Assembly: GCF_028283685.1 (NCBI RefSeq)
Contig: NZ_JAPWKF010000007.1
Span: forward strand, 434,001-498,000
Direction: 5' to 3'
DNA: 64,000 nt
Source: Edaphobacter sp.
GTDB taxonomy: Bacteria; Acidobacteriota; Terriglobia; Terriglobales; Acidobacteriaceae
The position numbers and the translations under genes are program-made. Of this stretch, positions 35,137-44,058 are shown in pieces. Numbering within the stretch: the stretch's first letter is position 1; each line of letters starts with the position of its first letter. The notes below the pieces were generated by a model that saw nothing but the letters and a program-made list of their open reading frames with translations, was not told where the DNA came from and ran no database searches.

Positions 35137-35316
35137 ACGTCCCTCCATCGAGACGGCACATGTTGCCCACTTAATCAAACGTATTTAAAAGAAAAAAGTT
35201 ACGGCAGCCTATGAGGATATATAAGCATTGCCCTTACAAAAGAGATTATCTATGGCGTGTTATCTCTTTGCCATGAGGCTATTTGACGCCACATGAAACC
35301 AGCAGTATATTGAAGA

Positions 35317-35393
<77 letters not shown>

Positions 35394-35470
35394 ATAAATA
35401 AAATCAATTAGTTACGTAGTTTGTGCCATTCGGACAAACTACATAAACTCTCAATGACAAAAATCAAGGT

Positions 35471-35760
35471 TTAGGCGCTCGCCGGCATCGGCTTGAGCAC
35501 CATATCCACAACCTTGCTATTCGCCTCCCACTTCGCTTGAAGTCATAGCCTGTCCATAGACGTTCATCGTCGTCTTGGATCGACGCATGGCGCATCAGCT
35601 CCTGCTGCACCTTCATCGGCGCTCCCGTCTTGTCGAGCCACGAACGGTACGTACGGCGGAACGTGTGCCAGCCGAGATTCGCATACTTCCCTGCAGCAAC
35701 CTCTCGCTTCTCGTGAATCAGGAGCGGCTTGCCGTTCGGCGTCGGATAGTCCTGCTTGCA
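35471..35760 (-). pseudogene. Tyrosine recombinase (integrase) C-terminal remnant, frameshifted twice
   Basis: The minus strand encodes the catalytic end of a phage-type integrase: GWHTFRRTYRSWLD (HxxR motif, His codon at 35667-35665) and QELMRHAS. Continuing needs a frame change at 35574, where one extra base follows ATC CAA. The next frame gives TTMNVYGQAM with the catalytic tyrosine. A second extra base at 35534 restores the tail ANSKVVDMVLKPMPASA and a stop at 35471. The first catalytic arginine and the N-terminal domains are missing; the remnant stops near the end of the TetR gene. It sits tail-first against the tRNA-fMet 3' end, the usual place for an integrase of a tRNA-targeting element. 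Confidence 0.8.
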
Positions 35761-35822
35761 CCATACGCCAACACCGGCTCCGCACTCCCCGCCCAGCAGC
35801 CGCAGAAGCCGCAAATGTAGGA

Positions 35823-36551
35823 TCAGCCCTGTTCCGATATTCGGCTGCTTGTTGCTCTCCGTGCTTTCCCGCCACTGGGATTTGCTGTCGCGCCGACCAA
35901 ATGGTTCCACGCTCTCATCGAGGTGTTTACGACTTCAGTCAAGATCTTGCGGGAAGCTCCGTCCCTTGCCTGAATGGAGAGACCGTGAAGCACTGTCGCG
36001 TAAAAGGCGGCGATCGCTTTGACTGGCACGTTTTTAGCTACGTCCCCTTCGCGCTGACCACGCCGTAGCCGAGCCTCAATATCGACGCAGGTTCGCTTCC
36101 GCAACGAAGACAGATACTCCTGTACGCCTTTGTTCTCTACGGTGCAATTGATGGTGCTCAGAACAAGGAGGCAACCGCGCGACGCGGCGTGTGCGGTGAA
36201 CAGATGGACACCATCCTGGAGCATGGCGTGGATGGCATCGTGCGTGGACAGATCACTGGCGAGTGCACGCGCAGTCGCGACGCCGTCGGTCTTCCGGTAG
36301 AGAGTGACAACCTCGCGAAATAACTCTTCTTTGCTGCCATAAGCAGCGTAGAGACTTGCCTGGTTGATTCCAAGAGCTGCCCGAAGGTCTGCCATGGATG
36401 TGGCCTCATAGCCCAAGGACCAGAAGATCTGCATCGCTTTGCGAAGACCTTGCTCACGATCGAACTCACGAGGCCGTCCGCGCCCACGGATCGCTGTTGA
36501 GATATCGTGGTTTATGGATCGCCTGGTCTGTATATTCGCCACCCCACTCAT
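35823..36551 (-). CDS. TetR/AcrR family regulator (C-terminus altered at an element border)
   Basis: A 242-residue repressor-type protein. The N-terminal HTH (~28-75, FDREQGLRKAMQIFWSLGYEATS then DLRAALGINQASLYAAYGS) is intact, and the ligand/dimer domain follows (~85-215). The last ~20 residues (after AWNHLVGATANP) are a basic tail (GGKARRATSSRISEQG) that looks like translation into foreign DNA next to the integrase remnant, so the true stop may have been lost. A perfect 14-bp palindrome lies 17 bp upstream of the ATG, a likely autoregulatory operator. The target operon may be the SnoaL-like/SDR genes to the right; the effector is unknown. Confidence 0.8.
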   Translation of the reverse strand: MSGVANIQTRRSINHDISTAIRGRGRPREFDREQGLRKAMQIFWSLGYEATSMADLRAALGINQASLYAAYGSKEELFREVVTLYRKTDGVATARALASDLSTHDAIHAMLQDGVHLFTAHAASRGCLLVLSTINCTVENKGVQEYLSSLRKRTCVDIEARLRRGQREGDVAKNVPVKAIAAFYATVLHGLSIQARDGASRKILTEVVNTSMRAWNHLVGATANPSGGKARRATSSRISEQG

Positions 36552-36567
36552 TCCTGCGTCAAATTAT

Positions 36568-36581
36568 AGATCGATCGATCT
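36568..36581. promoter_or_regulatory. Palindromic operator candidate for the TetR regulator
   Basis: AGATCGATCGATCT, a perfect 14-bp palindrome, lies 17 bp upstream of the TetR start codon and between it and the rightward SnoaL-like gene. Position and symmetry fit a TetR dimer site controlling both directions. Confidence 0.5.
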
Positions 36582-36677
36582 GTAAATAGCATCCTAAATG
36601 TCACCTGCCAGACCGAAAGCCGTTTTTCTTCTGTCTGCCCGGACAGTCAGGTAGCGTGATCAAGATCCAGAAAGTAC

Positions 36678-37129
36678 ATGAAGACTTATAAAGAGAATGG
36701 CAGCGCCAGATTTGACGAGATGCAAAAAACTCTGGCTCCCGATGTAGTTCTGCACCAATCGTCAGACCTTCCCCATGGGGAGATCATGTTGGCCATGAAG
36801 GATATGAGCCATGGCCTGTTGCGATGAGCTCGATCTTCGACAAGCTCGAAGTCACCGAGCGTGAGTTCTTCGGACACGGTGACAAGGTCATCGTAGTGTG
36901 CCGGCTGATCACCCGATCCCGGATCAATGGCTCTGTTCAAGACTTTCCGATGACACAAGTCGTGACCGTCCGCGATGGAAAGATCTGTGATTTCAGACCG
37001 TTCTACTGGGATGTTGCGCGTACGTCGTTGCCGCACGCTAAACACCGACAAACAACCAATCGAAAGAGGTTTTGCTATGAATGCCCAAGAACAACAACCT
37101 GCGCTGGCAACGCTAACGCGCTTTTATGA
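36678..37129 (+). pseudogene. SnoaL-like protein gene, frameshifted
   Basis: From ATG 36678 the frame gives FDEMQKTLAPDVVLHQSSDL, a SnoaL-like start, but stops early. The homology continues in another frame from about 36779 (DHVGHEGYEPWPVAMSS, then FDKLEVTEREFFGHGDKVIV and DGKICDFRPFYWDVA). The switch falls at a run of four G (36777-36780), where five would restore the frame, so one base was lost or misread. After FYWDVA the second frame runs into an unrelated basic tail overlapping the next gene; a further frame change would end it at 37041. SnoaL-like (NTF2-fold) proteins are small cyclases, isomerases or hydrolases; this one is probably inactive unless the shift is a sequencing error. It is paralogous to the next gene (shared RPFYWD). 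Confidence 0.65.
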
Positions 37130-37505
37130 GGCAGAGACTGCCTACCTTGCGTCGGGAACTCGCGACTTTTCCGGCATCGCAGCCACCCTTGATCCGGAAT
37201 GCGTCATCTACCAGCCAGCGTCACTGCCGTACGGCGGAACATGGCGAGGGCATGCAGGGTTTGAGGCCTGGATGCAAGCCTTCGCCGAGATTTGGTCTTC
37301 GCTTGAGGTGAAGAGCCCTGAAATTTTTCCGCTTGGAGACGTTCTTGTGAGCCGCTCGCATGTGTACGCGAAAGTGCGCCGCAATCAACGTGAGGCCGAT
37401 TGGCCTCTGCTGCAATTCTTTCGTGTACGAGAGGCGCGCATCCTCGAGCTGAGGCCCTTCTACTGGGATACGGCGGCACTTCTAAAGGCTATCAATCATC
37501 GCTGA
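37077..37505 (+). CDS. SnoaL-like / NTF2-fold protein
   Basis: A 142-residue single-domain protein of the SnoaL-like (nuclear transport factor 2) fold: an N-terminal helix (LATLTRFYEAETAYL), the IAATLDPECVIYQPASLPYGG segment near the ligand pocket, and the family ending ILELRPFYWDTAALL. Members are small cyclases, isomerases, hydrolases or binding proteins; no specific reaction can be inferred. ATG 37077 is preceded by GAAAGAGG. It follows the frameshifted paralogue and precedes a second TetR regulator and an SDR on the same strand, which suggests a small detoxification or secondary-metabolism group. Confidence 0.82.
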   Translation: MNAQEQQPALATLTRFYEAETAYLASGTRDFSGIAATLDPECVIYQPASLPYGGTWRGHAGFEAWMQAFAEIWSSLEVKSPEIFPLGDVLVSRSHVYAKVRRNQREADWPLLQFFRVREARILELRPFYWDTAALLKAINHR

Positions 37506-37677
37506 AACAACTCAGACAAGGCAGGTTTGCGATGCTGGTAAGTCCAAACAACTCAACCCGAGGAAGGGATAAAAAGTCGAACGCTCTATTCCGGTATCGG
37601 CAGGCTGCACCCGTTCGAAGCCAAGCGGATAGGAGCGGGTGGTTATTATGGAACAATTGATTTAGAATGTTCATGGC

Positions 37678-38256
37678 ATGGCACGAAGCGTCGAATTCGA
37701 TGAAGAGCTGGCCATTCGGGCCGCGATGGAAGTCTTTTGGGAAAAAGGCTACAAGGGAGCATCGCTGCGCGATCTGACCGACGCCATGAAGATCAACCCA
37801 AGCAGTTTGTATAACACCATTGGCGATAAGCACGCGTTGTTTCTGCGCTGCGTACAACGCTACACCGATGACCGTACAACATACATCGCTTCTCATCGTG
37901 CGAGCGGCAGGTCCCCCGTGGAGACACTCAAGATCTTCATCGATGATGCCGTGACCAATATCACCACCAACGCGCACAGCTGCATGGCCATCAAGGCTGC
38001 GTTTGAAGTCGCTGCCGATGACATCCGCGTTCAGGCCATATTGAAAGAAGACAACGATGCGATGTACCGCTTTCTTTGCTCGCTGCTTACCCTCGCGATC
38101 AAAAATGGTGAGATCAAGACCGAGGAAGACCCGAAGCTGCTTACCGATTACCTGATAAGCATCTATATCGGTTGGCATGAATCATTCATCCTCGATCGGG
38201 ATGCTACCAAAATCAAGCGAATGGCCCGCTTTTTATTGCGGCAGCTCACCCGCTGA
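37678..38256 (+). CDS. TetR/AcrR family transcriptional regulator
   Basis: A 192-residue regulator with an N-terminal HTH (~7-55: FDEELAIRAAMEVFWEKGYKGAS then DLTDAMKINPSSLYNTIGDK) and a C-terminal ligand-binding domain (~70-190). It is closely related in layout to the TetR gene at 36.5 kb but reads in the opposite direction. The SDR gene starts 91 bp downstream on the same strand and is the probable target. A weak inverted repeat (GAACA...TGTTC) lies just upstream of the start; it is too imperfect to call as an operator. Confidence 0.86.
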   Translation: MARSVEFDEELAIRAAMEVFWEKGYKGASLRDLTDAMKINPSSLYNTIGDKHALFLRCVQRYTDDRTTYIASHRASGRSPVETLKIFIDDAVTNITTNAHSCMAIKAAFEVAADDIRVQAILKEDNDAMYRFLCSLLTLAIKNGEIKTEEDPKLLTDYLISIYIGWHESFILDRDATKIKRMARFLLRQLTR

Positions 38257-38347
38257 ATTCGCATCAGCCTTCAGCAACTTCACGGACGTAGCTCTTTTTA
38301 TGTCTTATTCTGAAACGCTTGTTTTACAAAAGGAGAAGAAATACGCA

Positions 38348-39142
38348 ATGGCCAATTCACTTCTGCAGGACATCACCCTCGAAGGCAAGACTGCGCTCGT
38401 GACAGGCGGCACCAAGGGCATCGGCAAAGCAATTGCCGAGCGTCTAGCTCGTGCTGGAGCCACGGTTGTGGTTACGGCGCGAACGCGTCCGTCCGAAGCC
38501 AATTCCGAACACCAATTCATCGCTGCCGATTTGACCACCGTTGAAGGAACCGCAACCGTGGTGAAGGAGGTTCAAGATAACTTTGGCGCCGTAGATATCC
38601 TGATCGAGAACGTGGGCGGGCTACGCGCCCCTGGTGGCGGTTTCAGCGTTCTCACGGACGAGCATTGGGAGAACGAATTGCGGCTGAACCTGCTGCCCAC
38701 CATTCGACTGGACCGCGCATTGCTGCCGGGGATGATCGCGAAGAAGAGCGGCGTCGTCATCCATATTTCCAGTATTGCGGGAAGGATGCCACTTTGGGAG
38801 GTCAACATGGCGTATGCCGCTTCCAAGGCGGCCTTGAACTCCTACAGTAAGGCACTCGCAAATGAGGTAGCGAACAAGGGAGTACGCGTCCTGACTGTTT
38901 CTCCAGGGGGAGTTGCCACGGAACCCATGATTCAATTCATGGAAAGCCTGGGTGGGGCCTCCGGCGCATCCCCGCACGAGGTCTATAAGAATCTTGTCGA
39001 TCGATTTGGGGGAGTGCCGATGGAACGAATGGCTGAGCCCGAGGAGGTGGCCTCGCTTGTCGGCTTTCTGGCCTCGCCTGCTGCTGCCTATCTCACGAGT
39101 GCGAACTACATGATCGATGGCGGCGCTGTTTCGGTGATCTAG
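38348..39142 (+). CDS. Short-chain dehydrogenase/reductase (SDR)
   Basis: A 264-residue classical SDR: Rossmann motif TALVTGGTKGIGKAIA (G20-G26 region), ENVGG in place of the usual NNAG, catalytic serine in HISSIAGRMPLW, and the YAASK motif (Y-x-x-x-K). It should reduce or oxidise an alcohol/ketone with NAD(P); the arginine-containing second-strand segment TARTRPS suggests NADP. The frame is open from 38177 and an ATG at 38300 is possible, but ATG 38348 begins right at the domain with AGGAG 12 nt upstream. A hairpin terminator follows. It sits 91 bp after the TetR gene, which probably regulates it. Confidence 0.88.
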   Translation: MANSLLQDITLEGKTALVTGGTKGIGKAIAERLARAGATVVVTARTRPSEANSEHQFIAADLTTVEGTATVVKEVQDNFGAVDILIENVGGLRAPGGGFSVLTDEHWENELRLNLLPTIRLDRALLPGMIAKKSGVVIHISSIAGRMPLWEVNMAYAASKAALNSYSKALANEVANKGVRVLTVSPGGVATEPMIQFMESLGGASGASPHEVYKNLVDRFGGVPMERMAEPEEVASLVGFLASPAAAYLTSANYMIDGGAVSVI

Positions 39143-39542
39143 CAACCGTGTGGCATTCCTGGCCGGGCAGTCCTGAACGAGAATGCCCGGCCTCTTGTTG
39201 CAACGAATCTCGCAAATGATTTGCGAACCTGGCGTCGTCAAGGCAGGGAGTTTCGAGCGCTCCTTGGATTTCTTGGATCAGTTGGCCATAGGCCTCGCCT
39301 TTGTCTTTGCACTCTGCGCACTGCAGGCCTTCGCGCAGGCTTCGTGATACGGGCGCATCTGGATGCCAACACGACATTCTCGTCGGTCATACCTAGAAGA
39401 CTAATCATCTGGAATAAGCAAACTGCTGGGCCAGATAGATTTCGTGTACATAGAAACGGTCAGTCCATAAGGCCCTCATTAATTTGTATGAAAGAGATTG
39501 GGAACTATACCCAGTCCGTAAACACTGCGATGATGAACATAT
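39143..39542. other. Gene-poor stretch between the SDR and LysR genes
   Basis: About 400 bp. Apart from the SDR terminator hairpin I see no recognisable gene. A minus-strand frame ending near 39093 (ECKDKGEAYGQLIQEIQGAL) looks weakly protein-like but matches nothing I know and overlaps the SDR 3' end. The LysR promoter must lie in the last ~150 bp. Confidence 0.4.
39161..39192 (+). terminator. Hairpin terminator after the SDR gene
   Basis: A 9-bp inverted repeat, GGCCGGGCA / TGCCCGGCC, with a 14-nt loop, beginning 18 bp after the SDR stop and followed by TCTTGTTG. Confidence 0.65.
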
Positions 39543-40469
39543 ATGGACGTACACAAACAGATTTCCTGGAGCTTCTCCCAACTTCGGGCCTTTCGAATTG
39601 TTGCGGAATACAGCAGCTTTACTAAAGCGGCAGAGCAGATGGAAGTGACACAACCATATATTTCTGGGCAAATTTCATCTTTGGAGGCGCGTGTCGGCGC
39701 GCCCCTATTTAATCGCGTTGGAAGACGTGCCTATCTCAATGCCGCCGGAAAAATGTTTCTCCCTTACGCGATTGCGATTCTCGATCGGGTTCGCGACGCA
39801 GACCGCGCAATTGATGCTTTTCGCGGTCTGAGCAGCGGTTATGTCACGATTGCTGCCAGCTCCACGCCTGGGGCCTACATTCTTCCCCGCATTCTTCGCC
39901 AGTTTCTGAGCGATTATCCGGGAATTCGGATTACGGTTCACATCAAGGACCAATTGCATGTCGAGCAGTTGCTGCTCCGTCAAGAAGCTGAAATTGGAGT
40001 CATTGCTTCCGAGCCCGCTTCGCCGGAACTAGAGCCCCGACTCCTTGGCATTGATCGCGTGCTCCTAATTTGCAGCCCAGATCATCGACTGAATCGTGGA
40101 GTTCCCATACACCTTCGCGAGCTCGAAAACGAATGCTTGATCGTCCGAGAGGAGACGTCAGGAACGAGAATTCTAACTGAGCAGGAGTTTAAGAAGGCGA
40201 ACCTTAGCCCCCTGTCGAAGATTGAATTCACAAATAACGATGCGATTAAAGAGGCTGTGATGGAAGGCCTCGGGGTAGCCTTCGTCTCCCAGCGTTCGGT
40301 TCGAACCGACCTAAAGTCCAGGAACCTAGTCGCCATTCCGATTGAAGACTACAGCGCAGCTCGCCCCCTAATGCTCCTGACCAATGCTGGTCAGCCTCTC
40401 AGTCCTGCCGCGACAGTACTTCGCAATCTCATCGTCGCCGACGCCGCAAGGGATGAAGCGCAGCAATAA
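39543..40469 (+). CDS. LysR-type transcriptional regulator, probably of the phosphonate cluster
   Basis: A 308-residue LysR regulator: N-terminal winged HTH (~10-70, FSQLRAFRIVAEYSSFTKAAE then VTQPYISGQISSLEARVG) and a periplasmic-binding-like effector domain (~95-300, GYVTIAASSTPGAYILPRIL ... NDAIKEAVMEGLGVAFVSQ). It ends 27 bp from the convergent end of the phosphonate/phospholipase cluster. LysR regulators (for example PhnR with PhnWAY in rhizobia) are known to control phosphonate catabolic genes in response to the phosphonate rather than to phosphate starvation, so that role is the natural inference. The ATG at 39543 lacks a strong ribosome site. Confidence 0.85.
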   Translation: MDVHKQISWSFSQLRAFRIVAEYSSFTKAAEQMEVTQPYISGQISSLEARVGAPLFNRVGRRAYLNAAGKMFLPYAIAILDRVRDADRAIDAFRGLSSGYVTIAASSTPGAYILPRILRQFLSDYPGIRITVHIKDQLHVEQLLLRQEAEIGVIASEPASPELEPRLLGIDRVLLICSPDHRLNRGVPIHLRELENECLIVREETSGTRILTEQEFKKANLSPLSKIEFTNNDAIKEAVMEGLGVAFVSQRSVRTDLKSRNLVAIPIEDYSAARPLMLLTNAGQPLSPAATVLRNLIVADAARDEAQQ

Positions 40470-40496
40470 GGTCCCCTGTTTGTTGAGAAATCGCCG

Positions 40497-42701
40497 CTAC
40501 GACGAGCCTAACCTCATTGCACCGATCGCTGGATCCGTCTTGCTTGCTCGACCATTTTCGAGATGACCGGCATACTGCCATACGGTCTCTCCGTCTCCTT
40601 GAGATCTGAGAGTCAGACCATACCAACGGTCGCTTCCGGCAACAGATATTCGATGTTGTGCCTTTGTTCCCGGCCGTAATGAGATGGTCTGTACTTGTAG
40701 CTGACCGGACGAAAGCCGGTAGGCTTCATCGTGCGTGATGGTAACTTTTTTGCTTTGGGGTGATTGATTGTGAATCTCGATCATGATCGCTAACCGCTCG
40801 GGCTCATAGGTCGTGATAACTTCGAGCGATTCCTTTTCTTCAGAATTTCCCTTAAACCTTCTATAGAAACCATTGGGGCCATGAACCGCAAGATCGTAAT
40901 CTCCTTCCGATTGTGCATTCCATGGAGAGACCATCAACTCCTTCCCTGCTTCAATCGTGTACACCCACCGGCCTTGGTGCTTGCCGTAATCGTAGACATG
41001 AAAGACCACCCCCGACTTTCCCCGGTTGGCAAGCTTCAAAGAGAAACGGCCATCTTTGCTCCGCAGAGCATCAGCTGACAAGATGTAAGGTAGGGCCCGT
41101 GCACGACGCTGGCCAGCTCCCTGGCGAGTTGCGGCCTGTGCTGCAGGTATATGGAGTTGCGCTCCATTCTTAGAGCGCGCCACTCGAGCCAGGTAGTCTG
41201 CCGTATCCGCCAACGCAAGGCTACGACAGTCATTCTCAGGATCTGTGAAATCGAAGGCCGAGAGGAGGTTGCCGCACACTGAGCGGCGCCAGTTGCTTAT
41301 ATTCTCTTCTCTTACCCCAAAGCGTTCTTCAACAAAGCGGAGGACCGACGTATGGTCGAAGACCTCGGAACAGACCCAGCCTCCCCGCGTCCAGGGAGAA
41401 ACAATAATCGCTGGAACCCGCATGCCGAGCCCAATCGGATGTTTTCCCAGATTCGCATTCTTGCCATCATCGGCATAATGCTTGAACTCCCCATCCGTAG
41501 ATACCGTACTGATCCCTTCAGCCTCCGAGGCTGGAGGGCGGGGGGGCGGCATGTGGTCGAACATGCCGCCGGTCTCGTCGTAGTTCAGAATGAAGACGGT
41601 CTTGGCAAACATATCTGGAAAGTCCGTCAATGCTTCGACCAGCCGTGCTGTTACGTTCTCCCCATTTGCAGGAACATGATCAGGGTGTTCTGAAAGATCG
41701 GCTGCCGTCACAATCCACGAAACCTGAGGTAGAGTGCCTGCCTTCAGATCGCGGCGGAAAGCCTCTACCAACTGCGTCCCATCGGAACGCTTCCGATTAG
41801 AGGGATCGGGGTCATGTTCGGAGACCCAGGAGCGCCCTCGGCGATAGAGCTCGGACGTTTTGTCCGCAGGACGAAAGTTCTTGTAAACCGATAGCAGGTT
41901 GTCGCCGAAGTTATCGTATTCCTGGTACACCTTCCAGGTAACGCCTGCCGCCTGAAGGCGTTCTGCATACGTGGTCCAGGTGTAGGCCGCGAACTTCTTG
42001 TCCTCATCCATGCATGCAGAGGGCGTCTCGTCTTCTCCAGCATTTGACATGACTGGATCGCCGCCAACTGTACCGCCCCCATTGCATCCCGTGAAGAGGT
42101 GATGTCGGTTTGGATATGTCTGCGTCAGCGTCGAGCAATGATAGTGGTCACAGATCGTAAATGCGCTAGCCAACGCATGATAAAAAGGCAGATCATGCGC
42201 ATCGTAATAGACCATGCGCTTGTGCAGTTCTTTACTCGCACCCCACGCATCGTATCTTCCGCCATTGAGAATTGTCAGGTTGTCCTGATGACTCTGACCT
42301 GAACCATCGACGGTATAGGCCGTTGTAGTTACAGAGTCCCCATGAAAGGGCATCACGTATCCGTCAACGTGTTCATCACTTGTTTGCTGCCAGACCGGGC
42401 GATTGTCGGGAAGACGCACCGCACGCGGATCTCCGAAACCCCGTACCCCATTCAGCACACCAAAATAGTGATCGAACGAACGGTTCTCCTGCATGTGAAT
42501 GACGATGTGCTCGACATCCTTGATCGTCCCGGTTTTTCGATGAGCAGGTATTGCCATCGCTTTGCGGATTGACGATGGGAGCAAGCCAACCATGGCGGCA
42601 TTGCTAAGACCCATTGTTGTCATCCGGAGAAAATCACGCCGCTCTTTTGACTGCATTGACCCTCTACTATTTCTCTCTGCTTCACCATCATTCCGCGTCA
42701 T
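40497..42701 (-). CDS. Phosphocholine-specific-type phospholipase C, Tat-exported
   Basis: A 734-residue enzyme of the bacterial non-haemolytic/haemolytic phospholipase C family (acid-phosphatase-like fold). A twin-arginine signal is present (KERRDFLRMTTMG, R21-R22), then the catalytic domain with MQENRSFDHYFG (residues ~70-81) and SWIVTAADLSEHPDH, and two C-terminal DUF756-type beta domains (~530-720). It should cleave lipid head groups outside the cytoplasm. The gene begins 10 bp after the stop of the PbfA-like gene, with GGAGGAG before ATG 42701, so it belongs to the phosphonate operon. That context suggests phosphonolipids as a possible substrate (inference). Its general family role is phosphatidylcholine or sphingomyelin hydrolysis. 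Confidence 0.87.
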   Translation of the reverse strand: MTRNDGEAERNSRGSMQSKERRDFLRMTTMGLSNAAMVGLLPSSIRKAMAIPAHRKTGTIKDVEHIVIHMQENRSFDHYFGVLNGVRGFGDPRAVRLPDNRPVWQQTSDEHVDGYVMPFHGDSVTTTAYTVDGSGQSHQDNLTILNGGRYDAWGASKELHKRMVYYDAHDLPFYHALASAFTICDHYHCSTLTQTYPNRHHLFTGCNGGGTVGGDPVMSNAGEDETPSACMDEDKKFAAYTWTTYAERLQAAGVTWKVYQEYDNFGDNLLSVYKNFRPADKTSELYRRGRSWVSEHDPDPSNRKRSDGTQLVEAFRRDLKAGTLPQVSWIVTAADLSEHPDHVPANGENVTARLVEALTDFPDMFAKTVFILNYDETGGMFDHMPPPRPPASEAEGISTVSTDGEFKHYADDGKNANLGKHPIGLGMRVPAIIVSPWTRGGWVCSEVFDHTSVLRFVEERFGVREENISNWRRSVCGNLLSAFDFTDPENDCRSLALADTADYLARVARSKNGAQLHIPAAQAATRQGAGQRRARALPYILSADALRSKDGRFSLKLANRGKSGVVFHVYDYGKHQGRWVYTIEAGKELMVSPWNAQSEGDYDLAVHGPNGFYRRFKGNSEEKESLEVITTYEPERLAIMIEIHNQSPQSKKVTITHDEAYRLSSGQLQVQTISLRPGTKAQHRISVAGSDRWYGLTLRSQGDGETVWQYAGHLENGRASKTDPAIGAMRLGSS

Positions 42702-42711
42702 AATCTCCTCC

Positions 42712-44058
42712 CTACCCTTCCAAGAGAGTCATCTCTTCATCGATGATGTCGATCGCCTTCCCCATCTCTTCACGAGTGATCGTCAGGGCAGGAGTGAGAG
42801 TCAAAATGCGTCCCATGGTGGTCTTGAAGTTAAGTCCTTTACGCAACGCGCCATACATGATTGCCTCTGCAGCCTGTGCTGAAGACCGGCCTGCAATTGG
42901 AGAACGGACCTCGACTCCAATCAGCAGACCCAATCCCCGGACATCAACGATCATGGGGTGACGTGCCTTCAGATCATGCAACCGTTGTAACGCATACTCT
43001 CCAAGAGCCGAGACGTGGTCAAGCAAACCATCTTCGATCACATCAATCGCAGCCAGCGCCGCCGCAGCCGCAACCGGATTTTTCTCATGCGTATAGTGAC
43101 CGAGTGCGCGATCCCCTGCAACATCAAGATGCTGGCGAGCGATCAGTGCCGCCAGCGGAAAGATGCCGCCGCCCAGGCCTTTGCCGATCACCACCATATC
43201 GGGCACTATCCCGTAGTGCTCGAAGGTGAACATCTTTCCTGTTCGCCCCAGAGCATGGGGAATCTCATCCAAAATCAGAAGCGCACCGTGCCGGTCACAG
43301 GCCGCTCGCACCGCCTGCCAGTACTCTGGAGGGGGAATATAGGGGGTGCTCCGGACCGTCTCCGCGATCACCGCAGCCACATCACCTTCCTTTTCCAACA
43401 TGTACTCGATGTAGCCGGCGCAATGCAGATTACAACTGCTTCCGCAGTGGAATGGACAATTCACTGGGTCCGGAGGCGGAGCATGTTCTGTGCCAGGTAG
43501 CAACGGCCCGGCGTTGTTACGGAAGGTTGCCTCTCCACCGATCGAGATCGCGTCGAGAGATGCCCCATGAAAGGAGTCCCACATGGAGATCGTCTTATAA
43601 CGTCCCGTAGCCGCGCGAGCGAGCTTCAGCGCCATACCGATCGCAGCTGTACCGGCTGGGGCAAACAGGACTTTATTCAAATCTCCAGGAGCTAGATGCG
43701 CAAGACGCGAGGCCAGCTTGATTGCCGGAATGTTCGTATACCGGCGCGTGCAGAAAGGCATCTCCTGCATCTGCTTTGCCACTGCTTCGATGACACGAGG
43801 ATGGCCAAATCCCACCTGATGCACACTGTTGCCATGGAAGTCCATGTAACTTCTGCCTTGCAGGTCTTCAATATTTACGCCATGGCTCTTGGTGAGCACA
43901 TTTAAACACGGGGTCGATAAAGATTGATGTAGAAAATACTTCGCATCCTCTTCAAGCCAATGACGCGTCTCCGCATCGAGCCATTCTTCGTTCCACTGCT
44001 GCCGTTCCAAAGAAAGATTCGTATCGCCTTCAGACTGAGCTATCTGTACAAATGTCAT
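42712..44058 (-). CDS. pbfA: Class-III PLP enzyme, probable (R)-1-hydroxy-2-aminoethylphosphonate ammonia-lyase
   Basis: A 448-residue PLP-dependent enzyme of the class-III aminotransferase fold. Visible features: DFHGNSVHQVGFGHP (73-87), the PLP phosphate site region GTAAIGMAL, ILDEIPHALGRTGK with D264, and the Schiff-base lysine K293 in VIGKGLGGG. A cysteine-rich insert, CPFHCGSSCNLHC (C201, C205, C209, C213), is unusual. PbfA eliminates ammonia from R-1-hydroxy-2-aminoethylphosphonate to give phosphonoacetaldehyde, the substrate of PhnY two genes upstream; that context is the main basis for the call. A class-III 2-aminoethylphosphonate transaminase replacing PhnW is the alternative. The ATG at 44058 overlaps the transporter's stop (ATGA), so the two are coupled. 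Confidence 0.75.
   Translation of the reverse strand: MTFVQIAQSEGDTNLSLERQQWNEEWLDAETRHWLEEDAKYFLHQSLSTPCLNVLTKSHGVNIEDLQGRSYMDFHGNSVHQVGFGHPRVIEAVAKQMQEMPFCTRRYTNIPAIKLASRLAHLAPGDLNKVLFAPAGTAAIGMALKLARAATGRYKTISMWDSFHGASLDAISIGGEATFRNNAGPLLPGTEHAPPPDPVNCPFHCGSSCNLHCAGYIEYMLEKEGDVAAVIAETVRSTPYIPPPEYWQAVRAACDRHGALLILDEIPHALGRTGKMFTFEHYGIVPDMVVIGKGLGGGIFPLAALIARQHLDVAGDRALGHYTHEKNPVAAAAALAAIDVIEDGLLDHVSALGEYALQRLHDLKARHPMIVDVRGLGLLIGVEVRSPIAGRSSAQAAEAIMYGALRKGLNFKTTMGRILTLTPALTITREEMGKAIDIIDEEMTLLEG

Noticed and set aside
35461..35910. Calling the integrase remnant an intact gene
   Set aside because: The catalytic tyrosine is reachable only after a frame change, the first arginine and N-terminus are missing, and two single-base insertions are needed to rebuild the tail.
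37645..37677. Imperfect inverted repeat (GAACA...TGTTC) before the second TetR gene
   Set aside because: Only 5-bp arms with a 12-nt spacer; too weak to call as an operator.
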